NCBI GenBank assembly: GCA_900318065.1
Contig: ONIY01000006.1
Coordinates: 1-64,000 of the forward strand
Source: an uncultured Prevotellaceae bacterium
GTDB taxonomy: Bacteria > Bacteroidota > Bacteroidia > Bacteroidales > Muribaculaceae
Direction of reading: 5' to 3'
DNA: 64,000 bases
The notes under the pieces were generated by a model that was not told the DNA's origin, searched no databases, and worked only from the letters and a program-made list of their open reading frames with translations. This document shows, in pieces, positions 43,301 to 52,025 of the stretch (positions within the stretch are counted from its first letter, which is position 1; each line of letters starts with the position of its first letter). The translations under genes were made by a program, and so were the position numbers.

Positions 43301-44308
43301 GAGAGCCTGACGTATAAGTACCGGACGCTGTTCGAGCAGAGTGAGAAGCTGGTGAAGATAGCCGCCCAGAACTTCGACCAGAACGGCAACGTGCTTGCTG
43401 AGAGCGGCATTATGGTGAAAGCCGAGGGCACCGGCATCTATGCCCAGGGTCCCGACGGGAAACTGGCACTGATAGGCGTTGGCGTGGAGGAAAGTTACAC
43501 CGACGAGGAGGGTCAGGAACAGACGCGGACGGTGATTAAGCTGACCGCTGACAACATCAAACTGGAGGGACTGGTGACAGCAAACCAGAATTTCAAGATT
43601 AAGGAAGACGGCAGCATCGAGGCTGTGAATGGTAAGTTCACAGGAGAAATCAATGCCAGCAGTGGAACGATAGGCGGTTTCGCCATAAGTTCTCATTCTC
43701 TGGTATCGCAAGACTACGATGGCAGTGAAATGTATCTTAGCAGCGATCTGTTGCGTTTCACGGACACTAACGGCACGAACAATAGTGTCTATATAGGAGC
43801 CGATACCGTCCCCCCATCTTCCGGCGGCTCTTGGTCGTGCCCGATGCGTGTTAGCGTGGAGCGTGACGATGGTGATGACGGTATCAAAATATACTCAAAT
43901 ATAGGAATCCATATCAGCGCGACTGGTGCAAAAAGTTGGGATGACATGCCCTTCACCGGCAATCATGCCCTGTATATTGCCGACGGTGACATTTGCGGTT
44001 TCCGTCTTCGCACCCGTCGAGTAAGCAAGAACCAGACGCTGAGCGACTATGACGGCGTGATACTGACAGTAGGCAGCGAGAATATTACCCTGACCCTTCC
44101 TGCTAACCCGAAAGAAGGTCAGATTTATATGTTCAAGCAGATGTCTTCGGGCAGTTATACCCTACAGGTTGGCGACTCCAGCCATAATATCAATGACGGG
44201 CGAACAAACAGGAAACAGTCTTGGACTGTAAATTCTGGATGTTTTGTGATTCTCGTCTGGGACAGAGTGAACAAACTCTGGTGTGCAGGATATACGAACA
44301 ACAACTAA
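40346..44308 (+). CDS. Tail tip/baseplate protein
   Basis: A 1320-residue protein. The first 500 residues (MLLTLYDQYGNEKAELQAND, HVAIDVNDYVDFGGERYWAV, RLFPIGSSRNIDRERYG) match prophage tail-hub/tail-associated proteins of Bacteroidota. The middle is carbohydrate-binding-like (YLNNPSFDEGLSKWL, about residue 815). The end has glycine-rich beta repeats (GKFTGEINASSGTIGGFAI), as in proteins that carry side fibres. It likely links the tube to the adhesin. Confidence 0.75.
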   Translation: MLLTLYDQYGNEKAELQANDSSTQDKEVQADNVLSLGFTLYEHVAIDVNDYVDFGGERYWAVEKYEPAEKSSVEWEYSLKLYGIESLIKRFLVLNNTDGDNEAVFTLTARPVDHVRLIVKCINDGMDQTTNFKVGSVEGTDNVVINYEGKYCDEALKELAETVGVEWWFDGETLNLSRCEWGSAVVLGYGEGLTSLEQDKADNVKFYTRLFPIGSSRNIDRERYGASRLQLPGGAKYVDMGDLVQKYGVIHHYEQEAFSGIYPRRVGVVSSVRSREVQDSDGKPYTIYYFKDNGLTFDPNAYEIGGLVKHVSFQEGSELAGLGTDNDHYFEVNFDSETREFEIITIWPYDDDRQLPGDTLVPKPGDKYILWNIRMPDEYYTLAETEFQSAVEEYNRKHTQDVSRYKAPTDHVWIEDTGTELEVGRRVRLKSQEYFPRLGYRESRITRISRSVNLPSQMDLEISDALSSGTLDKIDDAISDAKSYAGSILGAVNVPDLIRSWDETKPTDNNIYSARRTHKEFLSKNTADRAKKKIIFDEGIEAGDFEAGSRGGHIDGQGNAELLTLVVRQLLRSARFVDGFGGEGWQLWIDEQELANLTIDKLTVRQVMTVFELLVEKIRSVGGQIVVSAANGKIKTVEEVDGYYKITFEQENTFQAHDLMRSQTFTGGNLKSYWVEVAAVDGNSVLVETSEFDASLPAEADEVVLMGNTENALRQNLILISATEDGQPRIDVMDGVKAKNFTDCLRARLGNLDGIKDDWFPADNQPHGNGLYSDNAYLRGTFLLVTGEDIKTKFEITEGKIASSVSALRQDFAIDRGYLNNPSFDEGLSKWLTENETVFWLVGNKWIWANENVLTKKGDGASVTKDDGRVVVRIKNKYITQKNANLRSKPTMETNPTTGQKEAKPVYLSFLYRCAEAGTLKVRFEGVDKAGFENFNSMDVEEELAVTDGYKQYTCNGLWNGTGDFKLSFTGDIYLYMLILSTDKIESLTYKYRTLFEQSEKLVKIAAQNFDQNGNVLAESGIMVKAEGTGIYAQGPDGKLALIGVGVEESYTDEEGQEQTRTVIKLTADNIKLEGLVTANQNFKIKEDGSIEAVNGKFTGEINASSGTIGGFAISSHSLVSQDYDGSEMYLSSDLLRFTDTNGTNNSVYIGADTVPPSSGGSWSCPMRVSVERDDGDDGIKIYSNIGIHISATGAKSWDDMPFTGNHALYIADGDICGFRLRTRRVSKNQTLSDYDGVILTVGSENITLTLPANPKEGQIYMFKQMSSGSYTLQVGDSSHNINDGRTNRKQSWTVNSGCFVILVWDRVNKLWCAGYTNNN

Positions 44309-44320
44309 AAATACACAGCA

Positions 44321-44602
44321 ATGGCAAAAATCAATTTTCAGCAATTTGAGATGTGGGACGGCATCGCCCACAGACAAAAAACGACTGTAGATGCCCGTGA
44401 AGGTATTGCAGACCTCATATATCGCAATACCATAGGAATGCGTGGTCATTCGCTTGCCCATAAAGTGTATGAGAGCGAAGGTGCCATTGACTACACAGAA
44501 GAGGAAGTCCGTACGCTATGTGGAATAGTGGAGCGTCTTGGCACGGGTCCCGCTATCGACGGACTTCACGAGCAGTTGAACCTGAACAATAAGGAGGATT
44601 AA
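44321..44602 (+). CDS. Small tail-region protein
   Basis: A 93-residue protein (MAKINFQQFEMWDGIAHRQK and a helical end VERLGTGPAIDGLHEQL). It ends 2 bp before the adhesin start. It may be a connector or chaperone of the adhesin; no family recognised. Confidence 0.65.
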   Translation: MAKINFQQFEMWDGIAHRQKTTVDAREGIADLIYRNTIGMRGHSLAHKVYESEGAIDYTEEEVRTLCGIVERLGTGPAIDGLHEQLNLNNKED

Positions 44603-44604
44603 CT

Positions 44605-47600
44605 ATGACAGAGCAAGAGAAACAAGAAATCAAGCAGGAAGTGCTGAACGCCATCAAGAGCGAGAGCCAGGGCGTGACGGAACTGGAGGAAGTGTCGAGC
44701 CTTGACGGGGTGAAGACCCTGCCCGCGCTTCGCGGCACGGAACTGGTGAGTGCGCCTGTAAGTCTGCTGGGCAAGCCGGCTACCGATGCGGCAGCGCAGG
44801 CACTGGCAGCGAAAGCAGCGGCAGAAGGAGCAGCCGGAACCGCCAACACCGCCGCGGGCAATGCCGACGCAAAGGCTCAGGCGGCACAGACGGCGGCACA
44901 AGCGGCCACGGATGCGAAAGAAGCGACGGAGCAAGCCACACAAGCAGCCGAAGCCGTGGTGGAACAATATGAGGACGTGGCAGTGTTGGCTCGGAACGGT
45001 GCCACAGCCCGTTTTGCCGGCATATTGGATGACGTGACGCTGGCGGAGCAGAGCTTCACCAGTGTGGATGCCATCTACTATGTGACGGCGAAGAAACTGT
45101 TTGTCGGCAAGAATGGCACAAGATACAGCATGTCTTGGAAAGGTTGTGAAATGTACAACGACCTGACCGCTGACCCGATAGGCATCAGGAAGGACAAACT
45201 CTACCTGCAGGGCGACACACTCTATGCCTGGAGCGACGAAGATAATGCCCTTGTGGAGGCCAGCGGCACCGGCGGCGGCAATACCATCAACGTGACGGAG
45301 ACCTATCCGCTGGACAATGGCTTTTACACCCTTGCCACCGCCATCAGAGCCGTGGAGGAGAAGAAGCGCGTGAAAGGCGCATGTGTGACCTTCGAGGTGA
45401 GCCAGGGCAAGTGGCAGACGAAGCAGTTTGTGGGTACCAGCCTGACCAGTTGGGAGAGCGAGAGCAGCTGGGACGACTTCGGCGGTGGCGGCACGGTGAA
45501 GAGCGTGACGCTGAACGGTCAGAAGAAGACCCCCGACGCCCAAGGCAACATAGACCTGACGGTGGACGAGTTGACGGTGGATGCGAGCCTGGATGCCCAG
45601 AGCACGAACCCTGTGGAGAACCGCGCCGTTGCTGGCAAGTTCAACGAGATAGAGAGTGCGACCCTGTTTGACAGCGACGTGGAGGAAGGCGACGACGGCA
45701 CCCAGACGGTGACGCTGAAGAACAAGAGCGGTGCGGCCATTACCCAGTTCACGCTGGCAGCCGGCGGTGGCGGTGGCGGCGGCGACACCCAGGCGACGAA
45801 GATTGTGCTGGGCGCAAGCGTGAACCAGGGCATCATCAAAGAAGGCGGGAACTGCGTGCTGACGTGGAGCTATGACCATCAATATACCAGCGGCGATGAT
45901 GCAGGCCAGACAACAGGGCAGAAGGCAACGGTGGAGATAAGGGTGCTTCGAGGCTCCATCCTTGCCTACAGCGTCACGACGGAAGACGTGAGCAAAGGCA
46001 CCTACACGCTGGATGTGAGCAAATACCTGCAGGTGGGCACGACCGACATCTACGTGAAGGCGACGACCACCGACCCGACTACGGGCAAGACACAGACGAA
46101 GCAGGCGTATGCGAACGTGAAGGTGGTGAACCTGAGCCTGCAGAGCAGTTACAGCCTGAGCAGCGGTCTGAGCACCGGCGGCTACGGCTCGACGGAAAGC
46201 GCGGTCATCCCCTACACCGTGCAGGGCACCGGCACGAAGGTCGTCACCCTGTATGTGGACGGGAGCCAGTACGAGACTGCGACCGTGACCAGGAGCGGCG
46301 CGACTAACGGCAGTTTCACGATACCGATGAGCGGACTGACCATAGGCCGTCACACGGTGCAGATGGTGGCCGAGATGGATGCCAGCGCCGACCTGACGCT
46401 GAGGAGCGAGAGCATCTACATGGACATCTTCAAGGCCGGCAGCAGTGCCCCGCTGATCGGCACGAAGCACACGTTCCAGGACGGACGCATCTTCACGACA
46501 GACCACCGCACCCCACGTCTGGCAGCCGGACAGTATGAGCAGCTGACCTTCGAGTATGCCGTGTATGACGCAGGCGTTACCCCTGCCCCGATGAGTGTGT
46601 GGCAGAACGGGGAGAAGGTGCAGGACGTGTCGGTTCCCCGTAGCACCCAGACCTACGCCAACCGCTTCACGGAGCAGGGCGCACAGACCATGAAACTGGT
46701 GAGCGGCGCGACGGAATACCCGTTCTATATCGACGTGAGCAAGAGCAGCATCGACGTGGAGGAAGCGACCCTTGACCTGCGGCTGAAGCTGAGCGCCGCC
46801 GGCAGGAGCAACGGCGAGAGCGACCCCGTGCACTGGGAGCACGGCGAGGTGAAGACCACCTTCGAGAACGTGGACTGGCAGACGAGCGGGTGGACCGGCG
46901 AGTCGCTGAAGCTGATGAACGGCGCGAAAGCCTACATCGACTTCAAGCCCTTCACGCAGGATGCCGCCACGACGGGCCGCACGTTTGAGGTGGAACTGAA
47001 GGTGAGCAACATCACGGACAAGGAGAGCGACGTGGTGAGTTGCCTGGACGGAGTGAAGGGCTTCCAGATCACGGCAGACAAGGCCATGATGTACACCGGC
47101 TCGACGAAGGAGGTGGAGGACGAGGACGGCAACAAGACCACCCAGCCCGTGGGCGTTGGCCGCCAGTACGGTCAGGATATGTGGGTGAAGATTGCTTTCG
47201 TGATTGGCAAGCGCTCAGAAGGGCGCCTGATGGAACTCTACGTGAACGGTACGCGCTGCGCTGCCGACATCTACGGTGACAGCGACAACTTCATGCAGGA
47301 CACGCCGAAGGGAATCACGCTGGACAGCACGGGTGCAGACGTGGAGGTGCGGACGGTGCATGTGTATGACCGTGCGCTGAGCGACGACGAGGAAATGGAC
47401 AACCACATCGTGAACCGCCAGACGCTGGACGAGATGGCCGCCCTGTTTGAAGAGAACGACGTGCTGGGCGAGGACGGACGGAGCATCGACTTCCAGAAAC
47501 TGCGTAACAAGGGCAAGGGCATCATGCTCGTGGTGCGCCAGGGCGGACTGGACCCTGTGAACGCCGAGAACAACAAGAAGACCGACTTCCTTGCCGACGT

Positions 47601-50600
47601 GCACCTGTGGCTTCCGGACGGACGGTACATCTACCTGCACAACGTATATATCAGAATCCAGGGCACGAGCTCGACGAAATACCCGACGAAGAACTACCGC
47701 ATCTACTGCGCGAAGGGAGAGAATCCGGAGATGTATATCAACGGCGTGAAGCAGACGGAACTGAAGATCGCCCTGCGCGTGGGACAGAAGAAAGTGAAGA
47801 TCCTTTGTGCCAAGGCTGACTACTCAGACTCGTCAATGGCTCAGAACACCGGCGGCGCGAAGCTGTGGAACAACCTGATGAAGTCGCTGGGGTTCCTGAC
47901 CCCGCCTCAGCAGGTGGACAGCAACGTGAGGACAGCCGTGGACGGTTTTCCTATCGACGTGTTCTCGGCAGAGAGCCTGGAGGACACGCCGACCTACTAC
48001 GGCCAGTACAACCTGAACCACGACAAGAGCGACTGGCAGGCTATCATCGGCATGGAAGGCGTGGATGGTTTCACGCCGACAGAACCCATCGCCTTCGAGT
48101 TCCTGAACAACACGCAGCCGCTGTGCCTGTTCCAGGGACAGAGCGACCTGGACGCGCAGGCGGCAGCGGAGTTTGACAACGCCCTGGAGTTCAACTACCC
48201 GGCGAAGACGGGTGGCGAGGATACGAAGTGGGCCAATGCGCCGACGGCGAAGAAAAACGCCTTCAAGCGTCTGTGGGGCTGGATTAGGGACTGTGTGCCG
48301 GCAGGCGCGACACCGAGCGACGTGAGCACGTTTGTCTCGAGCGAGTTCAAAACGGAGGTGAGCCAGTACCTGAACCTGAACTTCCTGCTGTGCTGGTGGC
48401 TGTTCACGGATTACTTCGCCAACGTGGACCAGCGGGCGAAGAACATGATAGCCGCGACGTGGGATGCGCTGGTGTGGTATCTGCTGTATTACGACGGCGA
48501 CACCCAGATTGGCGACCGCAACGACTCGATGCTGGCATACCTGTACAACGTGACGCGAGAGACGTGGGACAGCGACAAGAACAAATACGCCTTTGAGGGC
48601 CACGACTCGTGGCTGTGGTGCCTGGTTCTCGCCAACTTCAAGGATGAGATCAAGGCGATGGCCACGACGATGAGAGAGAAACTGACCGAGGAACTGGTGA
48701 ACCAGATGTTCGACGAGGAGCAGCAGGGGAACTGGTGCGGCAGAGCCTACAACAAGAGCGGCGAAATCAAGTACATCAAGCCCCAGACCGAGGGTGTGCA
48801 GACGAAGACCGGCATCGTGAAGTACCCGTATATCTACGCCCTGAAGGGTGACAAGCAGGCATTCAGGCACTGGTTCATCCAGAACCGCTTCGCCCTGCTC
48901 GACGCGAAGTATGAGACGGGCAACTATCTCTCTGACAACATAGACATGTATATGAGCCGCCAGGCGACGGAGGCGGCCAACACCATCGTGGTGAAGGCGA
49001 GCGAACTCTACTACTTCGGCTACGGCACGAACAACGCCCCCCACCTGCAGCCGAGCGAGGAGGCCAAGAAAGGCGGCACGGTGACGCTGGTGTTCAGCAA
49101 CGCCTTCACGGTGAACGACCCGATAAGAATCTACGGCGCGAGCCGCATTGCCGAACTGAACATGGAGGGAGCGGCGAACAACCTGACGGGTGACCTGAAC
49201 CTGAACAAGTGCAAGGTGCTGCGTGTGCTTGACCTGCAGACGAACGGGAGCGGCAGCACCGGCTGGTGTCTGGTACTGGACCAGTGCCGCCAGTTGACCG
49301 ACGTGAACCTGTACGGTCAGGCGAGTGCGAAGACCGGCACGCTGAGCAGCACGGAACTGGACTTCAGGAACCAGACGCGACTGAAGACGCTGGACGCTCG
49401 CGGCGTGAACGTCCAAGCGGTGCTGTTTGCTCAGGGCTGTCCTCTGACGACCGCCAAACTGGGCAGCAACATCCAGACGCTGAGACTGGAGTATCTGCCC
49501 GACCTGAAGGAGAGCGGACTGACGCTGCAGAACTGGCGGACGGTGAAGACGCTGCGCTATGCCGGTTGCCCGAACATCAGCTGGCAGTCGATGATCAGCA
49601 AGTGCGTGAACGTGGAACGTGTGCGCATCGAGGGCATCAGCGTGGAAGACGACGGAACCCTGCTGAACCGCTACAAGAACCTGAAGGGCGTGGACGCGAG
49701 CGGCAACGCCGTGGACTACTGCGCCCTTGTGGGCACGGTGCAGCTGACGAGCTACATGGACGACGAGGACTATGCCGCCATGCAAGCGAGATACCCGGAG
49801 CTGACGATCCTGCAGCCCGACTACTCGATGCTGGAGTTTGACGACACGGTGAGCGACGACGCCAACGTGAGCAACCTGGACAACGGGACGGGCTACAAGT
49901 TCGGCACGGACTATGTGGCGAGCGGCCATGTGCTGGCACTGCTGAAGAGGCGCTACCGCTGCCTGGCGAAGGTGACGAAGAAGCCGACCTCGCGGAACAT
50001 CACCCATGCAGGCGTGGCGACGACGCAGAACAATGGGGATGGCGAGGCGACCATCTATCCGCTCCATGCAGAGAACTCGAACTACTACGCCGATGCCCAG
50101 GAACTGAAGAACTGCTCGGCGGCTAAGCTGGACAGCACGGAGGGCGACTGGATGATGTATGAGCCCCACCGCTGGTTCAAGGGTGTGAACGACTACCTGA
50201 ACGGCAAGCACTATGCTTGCTGGAGCAGCAACGAGCGTATGCCGAAGAAGCCGGACTGCGACATTGTGACCCTGGACGAGATCAAGGATGCCGGTGACTA
50301 CCGGAATAACTACAAGATCATGAGCGGCAAGGAGACGCTGGCGCAGAGCTACACGGCAGACAACAGCTACGCCGTCTGCAGGGTGGGCGTGAGCGGCTAC
50401 AAGAAAGTGCGCTTCCCAAGTGTGCCAGGCACGAACCTTGTGTGTGCCGTGTTCACGGACTCAGCTGGTCTCGTAGTGGGCACGGTAGTGGTGAGCACGC
50501 TCGGCTCGAAGTTCGTTGCCGGCATGTACCTGATAGCCGACGTTCCGGCAAATGCCGTTGCCCTGAACTTCTCGATTCTGAAGACTGCGGAGTTTGACAT

Positions 50601-51486
50601 GGTGGTGCTGAGCAACAGCACGAAGATAGAGGACATGGAACCCGACTGGGTGGAGGTGGAGCCCTACCTGTGCGCCGTAGTGGGCAGCAGCGTGGTCGGG
50701 GACAAACTGAGAGCCTGTATCACCGGCGGCTCGACAGCAGCGAGCATGACGTGGACTGACTTCCACTTCTACTCTGCCCAAAGAGGTATGCAGCAGATAG
50801 ACGGCCTGATGCACAACGACATCGCCAACCTGTTCTTTGCCAAGTACGGGCGGCGAGACAGCCAGATGCAGTGCGGCGCGGGACAAAACTCAAACACCAG
50901 AACCACCGGCGGCACTGCGAAGATAGGCATGCAGGACACGGTGAACACGAACGGCACGACCGTGGGCGGCGTGGAAGGCAACGGTAAGGCCTTCTACAAG
51001 GAGACGAACACGGACGGCGAGACGGTGTTCTACCAGTTGAACAACACGAACTGCCTCGGCTACGAGGACATCTACGGCCATAAATATGATATGATGGACT
51101 GCGTGGACGTTCCGAACGACAGCGGTAACGGCGGCAAGTGGCGATACCTGATGCCTGACGGAACATACCGACGGGTAAAGGGCGTGGAGGCCACCGGCTG
51201 GATCAACGGCGTGACACACGGAAAATATATGGACGTGGTGCCAGCAGCCGCTTCGGGCAGCAGCACGACATACTATTGTGACTACTATTACTACAGTGGT
51301 TCCACAGGCCGTGTGGTCTATCGCGGCAACAACCACGCGTATGCGAATGGCGGTGTGTCGTGCGCGTATGCGTTTAGCGATGCGTCGAGCTCGCATGCGT
51401 ATGTCGGGTCGCGTCTGGCCTTCCGCGGCAAAATCGTGGTGGCGGAGAGCGTGGCCGCGTACAAGGCGGCAGTCGAGGTAGCGTAA
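44605..51486 (+). CDS. Tail adhesin, diversity-generating retroelement target
   Basis: A 2293-residue protein. The N-terminus is an Ala-rich coiled coil (about residues 50-125, AAAEGAAGTANTAAGNADAK). Ig-like beta domains follow, then a LamG-like region near residue 930 (VRTVHVYDRALSDDEEMDN) and leucine-rich-like repeats near 1570-1700. The last 130 residues are the C-type-lectin-like fold of DGR target proteins (EDIYGHKYDMMDCVDV, TYYCDYYYYSGSTG, VGSRLAFRGK). The variable repeat at 51306-51426 covers its ligand-binding face. It would bind the host receptor; the retroelement changes its specificity. Confidence 0.95.
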   Translation: MTEQEKQEIKQEVLNAIKSESQGVTELEEVSSLDGVKTLPALRGTELVSAPVSLLGKPATDAAAQALAAKAAAEGAAGTANTAAGNADAKAQAAQTAAQAATDAKEATEQATQAAEAVVEQYEDVAVLARNGATARFAGILDDVTLAEQSFTSVDAIYYVTAKKLFVGKNGTRYSMSWKGCEMYNDLTADPIGIRKDKLYLQGDTLYAWSDEDNALVEASGTGGGNTINVTETYPLDNGFYTLATAIRAVEEKKRVKGACVTFEVSQGKWQTKQFVGTSLTSWESESSWDDFGGGGTVKSVTLNGQKKTPDAQGNIDLTVDELTVDASLDAQSTNPVENRAVAGKFNEIESATLFDSDVEEGDDGTQTVTLKNKSGAAITQFTLAAGGGGGGGDTQATKIVLGASVNQGIIKEGGNCVLTWSYDHQYTSGDDAGQTTGQKATVEIRVLRGSILAYSVTTEDVSKGTYTLDVSKYLQVGTTDIYVKATTTDPTTGKTQTKQAYANVKVVNLSLQSSYSLSSGLSTGGYGSTESAVIPYTVQGTGTKVVTLYVDGSQYETATVTRSGATNGSFTIPMSGLTIGRHTVQMVAEMDASADLTLRSESIYMDIFKAGSSAPLIGTKHTFQDGRIFTTDHRTPRLAAGQYEQLTFEYAVYDAGVTPAPMSVWQNGEKVQDVSVPRSTQTYANRFTEQGAQTMKLVSGATEYPFYIDVSKSSIDVEEATLDLRLKLSAAGRSNGESDPVHWEHGEVKTTFENVDWQTSGWTGESLKLMNGAKAYIDFKPFTQDAATTGRTFEVELKVSNITDKESDVVSCLDGVKGFQITADKAMMYTGSTKEVEDEDGNKTTQPVGVGRQYGQDMWVKIAFVIGKRSEGRLMELYVNGTRCAADIYGDSDNFMQDTPKGITLDSTGADVEVRTVHVYDRALSDDEEMDNHIVNRQTLDEMAALFEENDVLGEDGRSIDFQKLRNKGKGIMLVVRQGGLDPVNAENNKKTDFLADVHLWLPDGRYIYLHNVYIRIQGTSSTKYPTKNYRIYCAKGENPEMYINGVKQTELKIALRVGQKKVKILCAKADYSDSSMAQNTGGAKLWNNLMKSLGFLTPPQQVDSNVRTAVDGFPIDVFSAESLEDTPTYYGQYNLNHDKSDWQAIIGMEGVDGFTPTEPIAFEFLNNTQPLCLFQGQSDLDAQAAAEFDNALEFNYPAKTGGEDTKWANAPTAKKNAFKRLWGWIRDCVPAGATPSDVSTFVSSEFKTEVSQYLNLNFLLCWWLFTDYFANVDQRAKNMIAATWDALVWYLLYYDGDTQIGDRNDSMLAYLYNVTRETWDSDKNKYAFEGHDSWLWCLVLANFKDEIKAMATTMREKLTEELVNQMFDEEQQGNWCGRAYNKSGEIKYIKPQTEGVQTKTGIVKYPYIYALKGDKQAFRHWFIQNRFALLDAKYETGNYLSDNIDMYMSRQATEAANTIVVKASELYYFGYGTNNAPHLQPSEEAKKGGTVTLVFSNAFTVNDPIRIYGASRIAELNMEGAANNLTGDLNLNKCKVLRVLDLQTNGSGSTGWCLVLDQCRQLTDVNLYGQASAKTGTLSSTELDFRNQTRLKTLDARGVNVQAVLFAQGCPLTTAKLGSNIQTLRLEYLPDLKESGLTLQNWRTVKTLRYAGCPNISWQSMISKCVNVERVRIEGISVEDDGTLLNRYKNLKGVDASGNAVDYCALVGTVQLTSYMDDEDYAAMQARYPELTILQPDYSMLEFDDTVSDDANVSNLDNGTGYKFGTDYVASGHVLALLKRRYRCLAKVTKKPTSRNITHAGVATTQNNGDGEATIYPLHAENSNYYADAQELKNCSAAKLDSTEGDWMMYEPHRWFKGVNDYLNGKHYACWSSNERMPKKPDCDIVTLDEIKDAGDYRNNYKIMSGKETLAQSYTADNSYAVCRVGVSGYKKVRFPSVPGTNLVCAVFTDSAGLVVGTVVVSTLGSKFVAGMYLIADVPANAVALNFSILKTAEFDMVVLSNSTKIEDMEPDWVEVEPYLCAVVGSSVVGDKLRACITGGSTAASMTWTDFHFYSAQRGMQQIDGLMHNDIANLFFAKYGRRDSQMQCGAGQNSNTRTTGGTAKIGMQDTVNTNGTTVGGVEGNGKAFYKETNTDGETVFYQLNNTNCLGYEDIYGHKYDMMDCVDVPNDSGNGGKWRYLMPDGTYRRVKGVEATGWINGVTHGKYMDVVPAAASGSSTTYYCDYYYYSGSTGRVVYRGNNHAYANGGVSCAYAFSDASSSHAYVGSRLAFRGKIVVAESVAAYKAAVEVA
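51306..51426 (+). repeat. DGR variable repeat (VR)
   Basis: 121 bp in the 3' end of the adhesin, matching 51672-51792. There are 15 differences, all where the template has A (to T 7, to C 4, to G 4). Twelve codons change, mostly Asn codons (Asn to His, Tyr, Phe, Ser, Arg), plus Tyr to Cys and Asp to Ala. No other base differs. This is the mark of adenine-specific mutagenic retrohoming. Confidence 0.97.
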
Positions 51487-51530
51487 GCGGAAAAGCGAAA
51501 ACGGGAGCGAAGCGACAAAGCGTAAAGCGT

Positions 51531-51576
51531 GATGTCTGAGGTACGAAGACATCAAGAAATACGGGCGTAAGCCCGT
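51531..51576 (+). other. Two hairpins downstream of the VR
   Basis: GATGTCT (51531-51537) pairs with AGACATC (51547-51553). ACGGGC-GTAA-GCCCGT (51561-51576) is a perfect 6-bp stem with a 4-base loop. DGR targets often have such a stem-loop behind the VR that aids target recognition; the distance here (about 105-135 bp) is longer than in the Bordetella phage. They could instead end adhesin transcription, though no T tract follows. Confidence 0.55.
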
Positions 51577-51616
51577 CGAAGTTGGTGGAATTTTCGGTAG
51601 CCTCGCTGAAAATGAG

Positions 51617-51624
51617 TACCTTTG
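51617..51624 (+). promoter_or_regulatory. Promoter -7 box before the template repeat
   Basis: TACCTTTG matches TAnnTTTG and lies 48 bp before the TR. It would start a separate transcript for the template RNA and perhaps the RT. I see no perfect -33 TTG at the usual distance. Confidence 0.6.
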
Positions 51625-52025
51625 CAGTCGGAAAGCTGACAATATGCACTTTTCAGGGTGGAAGCTCCCATAGGCCGTGTGGTCTATCGCGGCAACAACA
51701 ACGCGAATGCGAATGGCGGTGTGTCGTACGCGAATGCGAATAACGATGCGTCGAACTCGAATGCGAATGTCGGGTCGCGTCTGGACAACAACCAAAGAAA
51801 CTGAAATCGGCGTACAGCGACGGGGACGTGTCCCCAGTGCGGTGCCGAGGGAGCCGAGCCCCACCAACAGCGGCTTAACCTCTATAAAGAGGACATGACA
51901 CCGCTCATGTGCCGGAAAGGTGAAAAACGGAGTGACGGGTAGAGTTTGGTAGGTCGGTAACGGCTCGAAGAACTTGGACCCACGGAAGGAAGGCTTCGGC
52001 CTTCGCAAACAACAATTTTTGAACT
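51625..52025 (+). ncRNA. Template RNA with structured 3' spacer
   Basis: From the predicted promoter the transcript runs through TR and a 233-base spacer before the RT. The spacer holds several stems: GGGGAC-GT-GTCCCC (51822-51835), CCTCT-ATAA-AGAGG near 51882-51895 and GAAGGC-TTCG-GCCTTC (51989-52004). In the Bordetella DGR the RNA between TR and RT is needed for cDNA priming. Such a role here is inferred. A 73-codon frame over the TR is an Arg-rich shadow and not a gene. Confidence 0.65.
51672..51792 (+). repeat. DGR template repeat (TR)
   Basis: 121 bp, identical to the VR except at 15 adenines. It is rich in AAC/AAT codons in the VR frame (AACAACAACGCGAATGCGAA), the usual design that lets A-mutagenesis reach many amino acids while avoiding stops. 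It lies between the target gene and the RT on the same strand. Confidence 0.97.

Noticed and set aside
40358-43711. Large minus-strand frames within the tail tip gene
   Set aside because: They are antisense shadows of a well-supported gene, without start context or family motifs.
44599-50211. Long minus-strand open frames (for example 44599-46842 and 47833-50211) within the adhesin gene
   Set aside because: They mirror the codon bias of the GC-richer sense gene, are rich in Arg, His, Leu and Val, have no domain and lie wholly inside a clear coding gene.
51677-51898. 73-codon plus-strand frame over the template repeat
   Set aside because: It is an Arg/Met-rich shadow of the TR in another frame; the TR acts as RNA template.
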